From NCBI GenBank assembly GCA_016286245.1, contig JAEESG010000005.1, positions 1 to 36,414 of the forward strand: DNA of 36,414 bases, given 5' to 3'. Positions 14,824-23,172 of this stretch are shown here, one piece after another. Position numbers and translations under genes: made by a program. The first letter of the stretch is position 1, and the number at the start of each line of letters is the position of its first letter. Under the pieces are notes generated by a model that was given only the letters and a program-made list of their open reading frames with translations, ran no database searches and was not told where the DNA came from. The stretch comes from Clostridiales bacterium (GTDB taxonomy: Bacteria; Bacillota; Clostridia; Oscillospirales; CAG-382).

Positions 14824-16050
14824 ATGTCTGAAAAGAAAAACGCGGTAATAGGACAGTCGGGCGGCCCGACAAGCGCGATAAACGCAACGCTTGCGGGGGT
14901 AATCGAGGGTTGTCTGAATTTTGAAGGAATAGGCACCGTGTACGGAATGAAAAACGGAGTCGAAGGCTTTTTAAGAGAGGATTTTGTCGACCTCGGAAAG
15001 TATTTTGAAGATAAGGAAAATTTTGAAAAGCTTTGCATGACGCCGGCGGCGGCGCTCGGTTCGTGCAGACTCAAAATAAAGGAAAAAGAACAGTTCGTAA
15101 AAATATTTGATGTTATCGAAAAGTATAATATAGGCTATTTTTTCTATATAGGCGGAAACGACAGTATGGACGCCGTCGCAAAGCTTGAAAAATACCGCGC
15201 GCAGGAGAGAAAAGACGTTGACGTTAAATTCATAGGCGTGCCGAAAACCATTGATAACGACCTGTGTATCACCGACCATACGCCCGGCTACGGCTCCGCC
15301 GCAAAGTACATAGCGTGCACCGTTGCGGAAATTGCAAGAGACTGCGCCGTTTATACACAGAAAGCCGTAACGATAGTCGAAATCATGGGAAGAGACGCAG
15401 GCTGGCTTACCGCGTCGGCGGCGCTGGCAAAGGAAATAACGGGAATGGGCGCAGACCTTATATACCTGCCCGAAAGGCCGTTTGACGCACAAGATTTCCT
15501 GAATGAAATAAGAAACAGAATTGAAGACACCAAAAAGCCGTACGTAATAGTCGCCGTTTCCGAGGGAATAAAGGACAAAAACGGCGAATATGCGGCAAAA
15601 GCCGCAATGAGCGGTGCCGTTGATACGTTCGGACACGCATATCTTTCGGGAACGGGCAAGTATCTCGAAAATCTCGTGCGCGAAAAAATCGGCTGTAAAT
15701 GCAGATCGATAGAGCTTAACCTCATGCAGCGATGCGCGTCGCATATCGCTTCAAAAACGGATATCGACGAGGCGAGAATGATAGGAAACGCGGCGGTAAA
15801 GGCCGCGGAAAACGGAAAAAGCGGAAGAATGATGGCGTTTGTAAGGGAAAATGCGCCGGAATATAAAATAAGTATATCCGATATTGACATATCGGAAGCC
15901 GCAAACCTCGTAAAACGCGTTCCCGACGAGTTTATATCGGAGGACGGCAAAAACGTCAACGAAAAATGCATAAGCTATATGAAACCGCTCATCGCGGGGG
16001 AATGCGCCGTAAAATATAAGGACGGACTGCCGCTGTTTTTCAAATTCTGA
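14824..16050 (+). CDS. 6-phosphofructokinase, probably pyrophosphate-dependent
   Basis: 408 residues, longer than ATP-dependent bacterial PfkA (~320). It phosphorylates fructose 6-phosphate to the 1,6-bisphosphate. Seen motifs: GGPTSAINA near the N-terminus, GGNDS (110-114), PKTIDND (140-146, catalytic aspartate), HTPGYGSAAKY, and MGRDAGW for substrate binding. The aspartate in the fourth position of GGNDS (glycine in ATP enzymes, GGDGS) and the lysine of PKTIDND are the two known marks of PPi use. Asparagine in the third position, instead of the common aspartate, defines a variant subgroup. GGAAG precedes the ATG, 26 bases after the MreD-like gene. PPi use is inferred. Confidence 0.88.
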   Translation: MSEKKNAVIGQSGGPTSAINATLAGVIEGCLNFEGIGTVYGMKNGVEGFLREDFVDLGKYFEDKENFEKLCMTPAAALGSCRLKIKEKEQFVKIFDVIEKYNIGYFFYIGGNDSMDAVAKLEKYRAQERKDVDVKFIGVPKTIDNDLCITDHTPGYGSAAKYIACTVAEIARDCAVYTQKAVTIVEIMGRDAGWLTASAALAKEITGMGADLIYLPERPFDAQDFLNEIRNRIEDTKKPYVIVAVSEGIKDKNGEYAAKAAMSGAVDTFGHAYLSGTGKYLENLVREKIGCKCRSIELNLMQRCASHIASKTDIDEARMIGNAAVKAAENGKSGRMMAFVRENAPEYKISISDIDISEAANLVKRVPDEFISEDGKNVNEKCISYMKPLIAGECAVKYKDGLPLFFKF

Positions 16051-16079
16051 AAAAAGCGCGAAAAATGTTTTCTTAAATA

Positions 16080-16108
16080 TTGACATAAGGGCGTATTTGG
16101 TGTAGAAT
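16080..16108 (+). promoter_or_regulatory. Sigma-A promoter of the solute-binding lipoprotein gene
   Basis: TTGACA (16080-16085) and TAGAAT (16103-16108), 17-base spacer. A small hairpin (AAATAC / GTATTT, 16121-16137) lies between the start site and the Shine-Dalgarno AGGAGGAG (16139-16146). Confidence 0.8.
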
Positions 16109-16155
16109 AATTGTGTTTATAAATACTTTACGTATTTCAGGAGGAGCCTCGGTAA

Positions 16156-17952
16156 ATGAAAATCAAAAGGATTCTGAGTTTAATATTGGCATCGGCAATG
16201 ATAATTGCGTCAATGCTTGCGCTGTCCGGCTGCGGAGATGACGGTAATAATGATGAAAACGAACTCAGCGGCGTTGTTACTTTGAATATGTTCGTAATTA
16301 CCGAAGAAGAGACGAACATGGAAGCGGCAAAAAGAGTGCAGATGGCTATAAACGAAATAACCGTGCCGCAGTATAAAACACTTGTAAAAATTAATTATTA
16401 TACCGCCGACGAATACTGGGACGCAGTATATGCTGCGGAAAAAGCGGCGGTAAAATACATAGAAGACGGCAAACCGCCTATAAGCGCGGCAGACGACTAC
16501 AGAAATATTGCAAAAATGACCTTCAACCAGGCAATAGACTACGTGTTTGATATTGATGACGTAGAGCTTTTGAGACCTCAGCTCGATATATTCGTCGTTG
16601 ACGATTACGATAAGTTCTTAAAAATGGCAAACGACGGAAGACTTGCCGCAATCGATACAACCTACGACAGAAAAGTGCTGACAAAGTACATACACCCGAC
16701 CATCATGGCGGCGACAACCGTAAATAAAAAGGTTTACGGCGTTCCGACAAACTTCGCGATGGACGGAAAATATGAATTTCTCGTTTTCAATAAAGAACTC
16801 CTCGATAAGTACGGATATACCGTGCACGATTTGAGAACCATAGAAAAAATGGCGGATTATTTCGAACTCATAAAGCAGAACGAACCGTCGTATTATCCGA
16901 TAAACGAACTGCCTGAGTTTGCTTCGGGCGTTGAAACGTATGACAGCGTACTTTATTCGACGTCGGACCTCATCTCCATTTCGCAGAGCACGGTTCCTAT
17001 GTTTTTGAACAATACGAAATACCTGAGCTTCTTAAAAACCGTTGAAGCATATAACGAAAAAGGCTACGTTGCGAAAAACGACGGAGTGGAAAATGCAAAA
17101 TACGCGGTTGAACTCGTATATTCCGACAGACTTCTCGATAAGGAATGGGAAGAGGACGGAATAACCTACCAGGCATACCTGTATGACCTCCCGAGAGTAA
17201 CCTCAAGAGAAGCGTTCAAATCGGCAATGTGCGTAAGCGCGTATTCGCTCAACTCCGCAAAGGCCGCAAAACTCGTCGAACTCTTCAATACCGACTGGGA
17301 ACTTGCGGATATGCTCCAGTACGGCATAAGGAACGAGCATTACAGACTTGAGGACGATATAATCGTTCCCGTAAACACGGGCGAAGACAACGCATATAAA
17401 ATGGATAATTTCCTTACCGGAAACGTGTACGTAAAACATCCTCTTGCAGAGGACGCCGAATATGCAAAAGACGCGAAAATAACGAATATTTCCGTAGCTC
17501 CGAGCGCATTTTTCGGAATGGAACTCACGTTCTCCAACGCGTCCGACGAATCCGTTTACAGATGCGTGGAAATGATTTCCAAAAAGGCGCTTAAACTCAT
17601 CGAAAGCGGCGAAATGTCGATCGACGACGCATTCAATATAGCAAACAGAGAGCTTAACGCGCTCGGATGTTCATGGGATTCGTCGGGAACGGCTCTTACG
17701 GGCGTTTTCGGAAACGTTTGCAAGCAGATGGCTGATTCCGCAAAGAATAATACCAAGTTTTATAAGAGCACGGACGAGGTAAAGAGATATAACGATATTT
17801 ACCTTACGACCGAAGAACTTGTAGAGGTTGAAAAGGCTATTGCGGAAGCCGAGGAAGCCGAAGCTGAAGCCGAGGAAGAGGAAGGCGAAGGCGTGCAGGG
17901 CGAAACGGACGGCGAGGAAGAACAGGCAGAAGCCGAAGAAACCGCGGAGTAA
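16156..17952 (+). CDS. Orphan extracellular solute-binding lipoprotein with an acidic tail
   Basis: 598 residues. Signal peptide with lipobox ALSGC (cysteine about residue 26). The body resembles family 1 solute-binding proteins: VTLNMFVITEEETN, then VYGVPTNFAMDGKYEFLVFNKELLDKYG, with a late hinge segment (NSAKAAKLVELFNTD). This suggests capture of a sugar, oligosaccharide or similar ligand for an ABC importer. No permease or ATPase genes are nearby, so its transporter is elsewhere or it has another role. The last ~35 residues are almost only E, A and G, an acidic low-complexity tail not normal for the family; the corresponding DNA is repetitive (GAAGCCGAGG-type units). A strong promoter precedes it and a terminator follows, so it is a single-gene unit. 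Confidence 0.8.
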   Translation: MKIKRILSLILASAMIIASMLALSGCGDDGNNDENELSGVVTLNMFVITEEETNMEAAKRVQMAINEITVPQYKTLVKINYYTADEYWDAVYAAEKAAVKYIEDGKPPISAADDYRNIAKMTFNQAIDYVFDIDDVELLRPQLDIFVVDDYDKFLKMANDGRLAAIDTTYDRKVLTKYIHPTIMAATTVNKKVYGVPTNFAMDGKYEFLVFNKELLDKYGYTVHDLRTIEKMADYFELIKQNEPSYYPINELPEFASGVETYDSVLYSTSDLISISQSTVPMFLNNTKYLSFLKTVEAYNEKGYVAKNDGVENAKYAVELVYSDRLLDKEWEEDGITYQAYLYDLPRVTSREAFKSAMCVSAYSLNSAKAAKLVELFNTDWELADMLQYGIRNEHYRLEDDIIVPVNTGEDNAYKMDNFLTGNVYVKHPLAEDAEYAKDAKITNISVAPSAFFGMELTFSNASDESVYRCVEMISKKALKLIESGEMSIDDAFNIANRELNALGCSWDSSGTALTGVFGNVCKQMADSAKNNTKFYKSTDEVKRYNDIYLTTEELVEVEKAIAEAEEAEAEAEEEEGEGVQGETDGEEEQAEAEETAE

Positions 17953-17965
17953 TTCTAAAAAAATC

Positions 17966-17993
17966 AAGGACTGCCGAAAGGCAGTCCTTTTTG
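17966..17993 (+). terminator. Rho-independent terminator of the solute-binding protein gene
   Basis: AAGGACTGCC / GGCAGTCCTT stem around a GAAA tetraloop, followed by TTTGTT. Confidence 0.9.
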
Positions 17994-18010
17994 TTATTTT
18001 TCGAAAATAA

Positions 18011-18040
18011 TTGACACAAACTGTAAGTGTGTGATAAAAT
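18011..18040 (+). promoter_or_regulatory. Sigma-A promoter of dnaA
   Basis: TTGACA (18011-18016) and TAAAAT (18035-18040), 18-base spacer. I see no DnaA box (TTATCCACA) in the 150 bases between the previous gene and dnaA. Confidence 0.7.
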
Positions 18041-18103
18041 AAAATGAACGTATGTGCGTAAAAATAATGTGAAACGCCTATAAAAACCGAGGGAAGTGCA
18101 AAA

Positions 18104-19555
18104 ATGAACGAAAAGGATATTTGCAGAATAGTTGTCGAAAATCTTGAAAAAAAGCATGATTTGTCGGATATGGCGATAAAACTCTGGTTTGAAAATCTGT
18201 CTTTGGAAAAACTTACCCCCGACACCGCGTATTTCAGTACCGATAACAATCTTAAAAAGAGCATAATCGAATCAAAGTATATCCCGTATTTAAAAGAGGA
18301 TTTGAAAGATATACTCGGCTTTGACGTAAACGTGGTTGTTATGTCGTCAGAGGGCAGCTCTTTTGACGCGCAGATAAAAGAACTCGAAAAGAAAAAGGAA
18401 ACCGAACAGCTTAAGGAAGTTGCGGAAAGACTCGACGCCGAGGACAGAAATGCAAGCAACCCGGATTTTGTGCGCGTTTACGACGAATCGGAAAGCAAAA
18501 AGATGTCGAATATTATAGTTTCCCGCTCGCTTCCGAATTATTCTCCCGAATATACCTTCGATAACTTTGTCGTAGGAAGCTCGAATAATATAGCATACAA
18601 TATGGCGCATTCCGTTGCGGAAAGACCGGCGGTCGTCGCAAATCCGCTGTTTCTGTACGGCTCTCCGGGACTTGGAAAAACGCACCTTTTGTACGCAATA
18701 ACGAGAGAAATTGCGACAAGGTACCCCGATTTTACGATAATTTACGTAAAGGGCGAGGATTTCACCAACGAACTTATCGAGGCGCTTGCAAATAAGACGT
18801 CCATATTGTTCAGGGAAAAATACAGAAACGCCGACGTTCTGCTGCTCGACGATATTCAGTTTATTGCCGGCAAGGAAGCGATACAGGAGGAATTTTTCCA
18901 TACCTACGAGGCGCTTTTTGAATCGGGAAAACAGATAATACTCACGTCGGACAGACTCCCGAAGGACATAAAATCCCTTGCCGAAAGACTCAGATCGAGA
19001 TTCGAACACGGAATTATGATTGATATAAAACCGCCGGATCTTGAACTGAGAGTTGCGATATTCAAGCGCAAGGCGCAGGCGTTCGGAATGAATATACCGA
19101 ACGACGTGCTTATGTACCTCGGAGAAAATATAAAGGATAATATAAGACAGATAGAGGGAGCACTCAAAAAGATGAGGGCGCTTGCGTACATACAGAACTC
19201 CGAAATATGCATGGAACACGCAAAGACGGCGGTAAACGATATACTTACGGCAAAGGCCGCCGCGATAACGCCCGATAAGATAATAACCTACGTTTCGCAG
19301 AAATTCGGAATTGCGCCGGAGGAAATCGTCGGCAAGAGAAAGACAAATGAAATTGCAATATCAAGACAAGTGTCGATATATCTGCTTCGAGAGCTTACCG
19401 ATATGTCGTACGAGAACGTCGGAAAGGTTTTCAACAGAGACCACTCGACCGTCGTTTCGGCGGTAAAGAAAATAAAGGAGCTTATGGATAAGGATTCCAG
19501 CTTTGAAGCTCAGATAGAGGATATGGTAAAGGATATGCGCTCCATAGGCGACTGA
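18104..19555 (+). CDS. dnaA: Chromosomal replication initiator DnaA
   Basis: 483 residues. Domain I (1-80) is followed by a charged linker (~85-140), the AAA+ domain III and the DNA-binding domain IV. In the AAA+ part: YTFDNFVVGSSN, Walker A GSPGLGKT (186-193), Walker B LLLDDIQFIAGKE, sensor 1 LTSDRLPKDI, and the arginine finger region RLRSRFEHG. Domain IV ends with the DnaA-box-binding signature NRDHSTVVSAVKKI. All motifs are intact, so it should initiate replication. A weak GAGGGAAG lies 9 bases before the ATG. dnaN, recF and gyr genes, usually next to dnaA, are absent on both sides; a DUF378 gene converges from the right. Confidence 0.97.
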   Translation: MNEKDICRIVVENLEKKHDLSDMAIKLWFENLSLEKLTPDTAYFSTDNNLKKSIIESKYIPYLKEDLKDILGFDVNVVVMSSEGSSFDAQIKELEKKKETEQLKEVAERLDAEDRNASNPDFVRVYDESESKKMSNIIVSRSLPNYSPEYTFDNFVVGSSNNIAYNMAHSVAERPAVVANPLFLYGSPGLGKTHLLYAITREIATRYPDFTIIYVKGEDFTNELIEALANKTSILFREKYRNADVLLLDDIQFIAGKEAIQEEFFHTYEALFESGKQIILTSDRLPKDIKSLAERLRSRFEHGIMIDIKPPDLELRVAIFKRKAQAFGMNIPNDVLMYLGENIKDNIRQIEGALKKMRALAYIQNSEICMEHAKTAVNDILTAKAAAITPDKIITYVSQKFGIAPEEIVGKRKTNEIAISRQVSIYLLRELTDMSYENVGKVFNRDHSTVVSAVKKIKELMDKDSSFEAQIEDMVKDMRSIGD

Positions 19556-19567
19556 TGGCAAAAATAA

Positions 19568-19589
19568 AGGAAAGCGGGACCGCTTTCCT
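19568..19589. terminator. Hairpin between converging dnaA and DUF378 genes
   Basis: AGGAAAGCG / CGCTTTCCT with a GGAC loop. The T-run is poor on both sides (CAATTT rightward), so termination is likely but less certain than at other sites here. Confidence 0.55.
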
Positions 19590-19605
19590 CAATTTGCAAA
19601 AGCAA

Positions 19606-19824
19606 TTATAAATGTTCTTCACCGTCGGAAATTGCACTTCTTTCCCTGAATAAGAGGGTAATGCACCAGAGACCCGCAAGACCGACCACAACGTATATAA
19701 TTCTGCTTATGATGTTGTCCTGACCGCCGAAGAGCCAGGCTACCAGATCAAACTGGAAAAGACCGATGCTTCCCCAGTTTACAGCGCCGATAATAGAAAG
19801 AATAAGAGCTATTCTGTCGAGCAT
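19606..19824 (-). CDS. DUF378 small membrane protein
   Basis: 72 residues with two membrane helices (about 5-30 and 38-60). The start, MLDRIALILSIIGAVNWGSIGLF, with its NWGxxG motif, is characteristic of the DUF378 family (B. subtilis YuzA-like), whose function is unknown. AAGGAGA precedes the ATG by 8 bases. It is divergent from trmB and convergent with dnaA, and appears to be a single gene. Confidence 0.9.
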   Translation of the reverse strand: MLDRIALILSIIGAVNWGSIGLFQFDLVAWLFGGQDNIISRIIYVVVGLAGLWCITLLFRERSAISDGEEHL

Positions 19825-19936
19825 TTATTTCATCTCCTTAAAAACTTTGTGATAAATGAAAAAGAGAAATCTTTCTCATTCCGAAAATATTATTTGCACA
19901 AAGATAAAATTTATACGCCAAAAGGAGTTTAGCTTC

Positions 19937-20599
19937 ATGCGGATGAGAAAAAAGAAAAACGGAGCAAAGAGAATTGAAGCATGTTCCGACATTTTCATAA
20001 AGGAGCCGGAAAAAAATAAAGGAAAATGGAAGGAATTTTCGGATTTTAAGGAAATAAGTATAGAAATAGGATGCGGAAAAGGCAGATTTATCCTTGAAAA
20101 CGCAAAAAGAAATCCGGATAAACTTTATATAGGATTTGAAAAAGTACCCGACGTAATAGTGCTTGCAATGGAAAAAATAAAGAATGAGGAAATAAAAAAC
20201 GTCTTTTTCATATGCGACGACGCGTCAAGACTTTGCGAAATATTCGATGAAAACGAGATAGACGAGATATATCTTAATTTTTCGGACCCTTGGCCGAAAA
20301 AAAGACACGCAAAGAGAAGACTTACGTTTATATCATTCCTTGAAATCTATAAAAAAATCATAAAAGACGGCGGAAAAATATTCTTCAAAACGGATAACAG
20401 AGACCTTTTCGATTTTTCGCTCGAACAGTTTGAAAAAGCGGAAATTGAAGTGTCCGACGTGTGCTTCGACCTTCATAATTCCGAATACGAAAAGGATAAT
20501 ATACATACCGAATACGAGGATAATTTTTCCGCAAAGGGATTTTCGATAAACAGACTTGTAGGAACAGTAAAAAAGAACGTCTCAGATAAGGAAGTGTAA
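19937..20599 (+). CDS. trmB: tRNA (guanine-N7-)-methyltransferase TrmB
   Basis: 220 residues from the ATG set by AAAGGAG 9 bases upstream; an earlier in-frame ATG at 19856 has no ribosome site and would add 27 residues outside the family. The enzyme makes m7G46 in tRNA from SAM. Seen: SAM-binding IEIGCGKGRFI, the catalytic and RNA-binding signature NFSDPWPKKRHAKRR, FKTDNRDLFDFS, and the C-terminal T-x-YE-like segment (HTEYEDNF). It leads the operon trmB-nadE-GNAT; nadE starts 2 bases after the stop. Confidence 0.96.
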   Translation: MRMRKKKNGAKRIEACSDIFIKEPEKNKGKWKEFSDFKEISIEIGCGKGRFILENAKRNPDKLYIGFEKVPDVIVLAMEKIKNEEIKNVFFICDDASRLCEIFDENEIDEIYLNFSDPWPKKRHAKRRLTFISFLEIYKKIIKDGGKIFFKTDNRDLFDFSLEQFEKAEIEVSDVCFDLHNSEYEKDNIHTEYEDNFSAKGFSINRLVGTVKKNVSDKEV

Positions 20600-20601
20600 A
20601 A

Positions 20602-22542
20602 ATGTTTGATTACGCAAGAATAGCGCTCGCAGTGCCGGAGGTGTCGGTGGGCGGAGTAAACGAAAACACAAAAAAGATAATTGAAATAATAGAAAACGCA
20701 AAAGAGAAAAAGGCGGATTTTATAGTATTTCCCGAGCTGTCCCTTACGGGATATACCTGCGGCGACCTGTTTTTCCAGGAAAGCCTTCTTGAAAACGTAA
20801 CGCTTTCTTTAAATAAACTTGCGCAGATTTCGGAAACCGTCGACGCGGTGATAATCGTCGGCGCGCCCGCTTACGTTTCGGGAAAACTTTACGACTGCGC
20901 CGTAGTATTAAACGCGGGAAGAATCTGTGCCGTCGTGCCGAAACCTTTTTTGACGGAAAGCGAAAAAAGATGGTTTTCGACGGCGGACGAATGTGATTTC
21001 TGCGATATAATGTCTGAGGATATAGGGGTTTATCCGTCGTATAAAATACCTTTTTCGTCGAATATTGTGCTTGAAGGCAAGGAAAAGGTAAAATTCTGCG
21101 TTGAAACGGGAGATATACTTGGTGCGCCGGTTATGCCGGGCGCTTACCTTTCGGCAAACGGAGCGCAGATTGTTTTCAATATATGCGCAAATAACGAAAT
21201 CGTAGCAAGAAGAAAGCTTTTTGACGACGAGATAAGAAACGCCTCCGCAAAAGAGAAGGTAGTTTACGCAAGCGTTTCGGCGGGTAAGACCGAATCCACG
21301 ACCGATATGATTTTCTCGGGACACTCGGTTGTCGCGGAATGCGGAAAAATCATTTCGCAAAACGAAAATTTCATTGACGGAGATTATATCCTTTTCGCAG
21401 ACGCCGATATAGGTAAGGTTAAAGCCGATAAAATAAAGAAAAACACCGAAAAAAGCTGTTTTTGGACGCCTGACGCGCAGAATATCAGACTTTACGGCGT
21501 AAACGCGTATAAATCAAAACTGCATTCCGACGGAAGCCTTGCAAAAATAAAGAAAATGCCGTTCGTGCCGTCCGACGAAAACGAACGCACGCAGCGCTGC
21601 CTTGCAATATTCGATATGCAGGTTGCGGGACTTGAAAAAAGAATGAAAAAAGCCGCCGAAAAGGTCGTTGTCGGCGTTTCGGGAGGCCTTGATTCAACGC
21701 TTGCGCTTCTCGTCTGCACAAAAACGATGGAAAAGCTGAATAGACCCGCCTCGAACGTCATAGGAATTACCATGCCGGGCTTCGGCACGACGTCGAGAAC
21801 GCATAATAACGCATTAAGCCTTATGAACGCGCTGGGAATTGCAACAAAGGAAATAAGCATAAAGGAAGCGTGCTTAAAACACTTTGAAGATATAGGACAC
21901 GACGCAAGCGTTCACGACGTAACGTATGAAAACGCACAGGCAAGGGAACGCACGCAGATTTTAATGGACGTCGCAAATAAAAATAACGCGCTCGTGTGCG
22001 GCACGGGAGATTTGAGCGAAAGCGCGCTCGGCTGGTGTACCTATAACGGCGACCACATGTATATGTACGGCGTAAACGAGGGCGTTCCGAAAACGCTTCT
22101 TAAATGGATGATAGAGACAATAGCAAAAGAAAATATATTCGGGGACGAAGCAAGCAAAATTCTGAAAGACGTCGCCGCAACGCCCATAAGCCCCGAGCTT
22201 CTTCCGCCCGATAAAGACGGAAATATGACGCAGAAGACGGAAGATACCGTAGGTCCGTACCTGCTTCACGACTTCTTCATTTATTATGCGGTAAGATACG
22301 GCTTTTCGCCGGAAAAGATTTATATTCTTGCGCTTCGCGCGTTTGAAGGCGAATTTGACGGGGATACGATAAAGAAATGGCTCAAAGTGTTTTATAGACG
22401 GTTCTTCACACAGCAGTTCAAGAGAAGCTGCTCGCCGGACGGCGTAAAAATAGGAAGCGTCGGACTTTCTCCGAGAGGGGATTTAATTATGGCAAGCGAC
22501 GCGGATTTTGCCGACTGGGCGGAGAAAATCGAAAGACTGTAA
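20602..22542 (+). CDS. nadE: NAD+ synthetase with N-terminal nitrilase-type domain lacking the catalytic cysteine
   Basis: 646 residues. The C-terminal synthetase domain has the PP-loop SGGLDS (360-365) plus GTGDLSESALGW and GDHMYMYG, so it should adenylate deamido-NAD and form NAD+. The N-terminal carbon-nitrogen hydrolase domain normally releases ammonia from glutamine using a Glu-Lys-Cys triad. Here E45 (FPELSLTGY) and K114 (VVPKPF) are present. At the expected cysteine position, VETGDILGAP, aligned with the usual VEICEDLWVP, carries Gly170 (spacing from Lys 56, near the family's 55). Cys166 lies four residues earlier and may or may not substitute. The loop after K114 is also shortened. 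The enzyme may therefore depend on free ammonia. AAGGAAG sits within the end of trmB. Confidence 0.93.
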   Translation: MFDYARIALAVPEVSVGGVNENTKKIIEIIENAKEKKADFIVFPELSLTGYTCGDLFFQESLLENVTLSLNKLAQISETVDAVIIVGAPAYVSGKLYDCAVVLNAGRICAVVPKPFLTESEKRWFSTADECDFCDIMSEDIGVYPSYKIPFSSNIVLEGKEKVKFCVETGDILGAPVMPGAYLSANGAQIVFNICANNEIVARRKLFDDEIRNASAKEKVVYASVSAGKTESTTDMIFSGHSVVAECGKIISQNENFIDGDYILFADADIGKVKADKIKKNTEKSCFWTPDAQNIRLYGVNAYKSKLHSDGSLAKIKKMPFVPSDENERTQRCLAIFDMQVAGLEKRMKKAAEKVVVGVSGGLDSTLALLVCTKTMEKLNRPASNVIGITMPGFGTTSRTHNNALSLMNALGIATKEISIKEACLKHFEDIGHDASVHDVTYENAQARERTQILMDVANKNNALVCGTGDLSESALGWCTYNGDHMYMYGVNEGVPKTLLKWMIETIAKENIFGDEASKILKDVAATPISPELLPPDKDGNMTQKTEDTVGPYLLHDFFIYYAVRYGFSPEKIYILALRAFEGEFDGDTIKKWLKVFYRRFFTQQFKRSCSPDGVKIGSVGLSPRGDLIMASDADFADWAEKIERL

Positions 22543-22543
22543 A

Positions 22544-23125
22544 ATGAAAATAAAACTCAAAATCGCGTCGAAAGACGACGCAAAGGAACTGCTTGAAATT
22601 TACGCGCCGTACGTAAAAAATACGGCGATAACCTTCGAGTACGATAAACCGAGCGTTGCGGAATTTGAAAAACGAATAAAGAATACGCTGAAAGAATACC
22701 CGTATATTGCGGCTTTAAAAGATAAAGAAATCGTGGGATACGCGTATCTCGGCAGATTCAAGGCAAGACGCGCTTACGACTGGGTAGCCGAAACGAGCAT
22801 ATACGTAAAGGAAGATTTCAGAGGCAGGGGAATAGGAAAGATTCTTTATGAGGCGATTGAGAAAATCGCAAAGTCTCAGGGAATCGTAACGCTTTATGCA
22901 TGCGTAACCAACGCCGAAAAGCCCGACGAATACCAGAATAACATGAGCGTCGGTTTTCACGAATATATGGGATATAAAAAGGTCGGAACGCTGAAAAAAT
23001 GCGGTTATAAATTCAACCGCTGGTACGGCATGACGATTTTTTTCAAAAATATCGCAAGAAAAAAGAAGGATATGAAGCCTTTCACACCATTTTCAAAGCT
23101 TGACGTAAAAGATATAATAAAATGA
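22544..23125 (+). CDS. GNAT N-acetyltransferase, phosphinothricin-acetyltransferase-like
   Basis: 193 residues from the ATG one base after the nadE stop; a longer frame start inside nadE is unlikely. The GNAT acetyl-CoA site is seen as YVKEDFRGRGIGKILYEAI (motif A, R/Q-x-x-G-x-G/A). The family-specific parts ITFEYDKPS, GYAYLGRFKARRAYDWVAE, and FHEYMGYKKVGTLKKCGYKFNRWYG match the Pat/Bar/YncA group, which acetylates small amines such as methionine sulfone and phosphinothricin. The real substrate is unknown. It is the last gene of the trmB operon, with a terminator directly after. Confidence 0.9.
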   Translation: MKIKLKIASKDDAKELLEIYAPYVKNTAITFEYDKPSVAEFEKRIKNTLKEYPYIAALKDKEIVGYAYLGRFKARRAYDWVAETSIYVKEDFRGRGIGKILYEAIEKIAKSQGIVTLYACVTNAEKPDEYQNNMSVGFHEYMGYKKVGTLKKCGYKFNRWYGMTIFFKNIARKKKDMKPFTPFSKLDVKDIIK

Positions 23126-23128
23126 AAA

Positions 23129-23155
23129 AAGCCCCCGTAAAACGGGGGCTTTTCT
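23129..23155. terminator. Bidirectional Rho-independent terminator
   Basis: AAGCCCCCGT / ACGGGGGCTT around an AAA loop, with A-run and T-run flanks. It separates the GNAT gene from the converging valS. Confidence 0.93.
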
Positions 23156-23172
23156 TTGCCTTTTTATAAATT

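Noticed and set aside
17820-17945. Repeat array or minisatellite in the solute-binding protein gene
   Set aside because: The repeats are irregular codons for E, A and G in an acidic tail, in frame, and not a distinct repeat element.
17994-18103. Replication origin upstream of dnaA
   Set aside because: No cluster of DnaA boxes; GTGTGATAA near the promoter is a poor match, and the space is only about 110 bases.
19845-19903. CTTTGTG / CACAAAG inverted repeat between the DUF378 and trmB genes
   Set aside because: Arms are 7 bases long and 45 bases apart in AT-rich DNA, so it may be chance.
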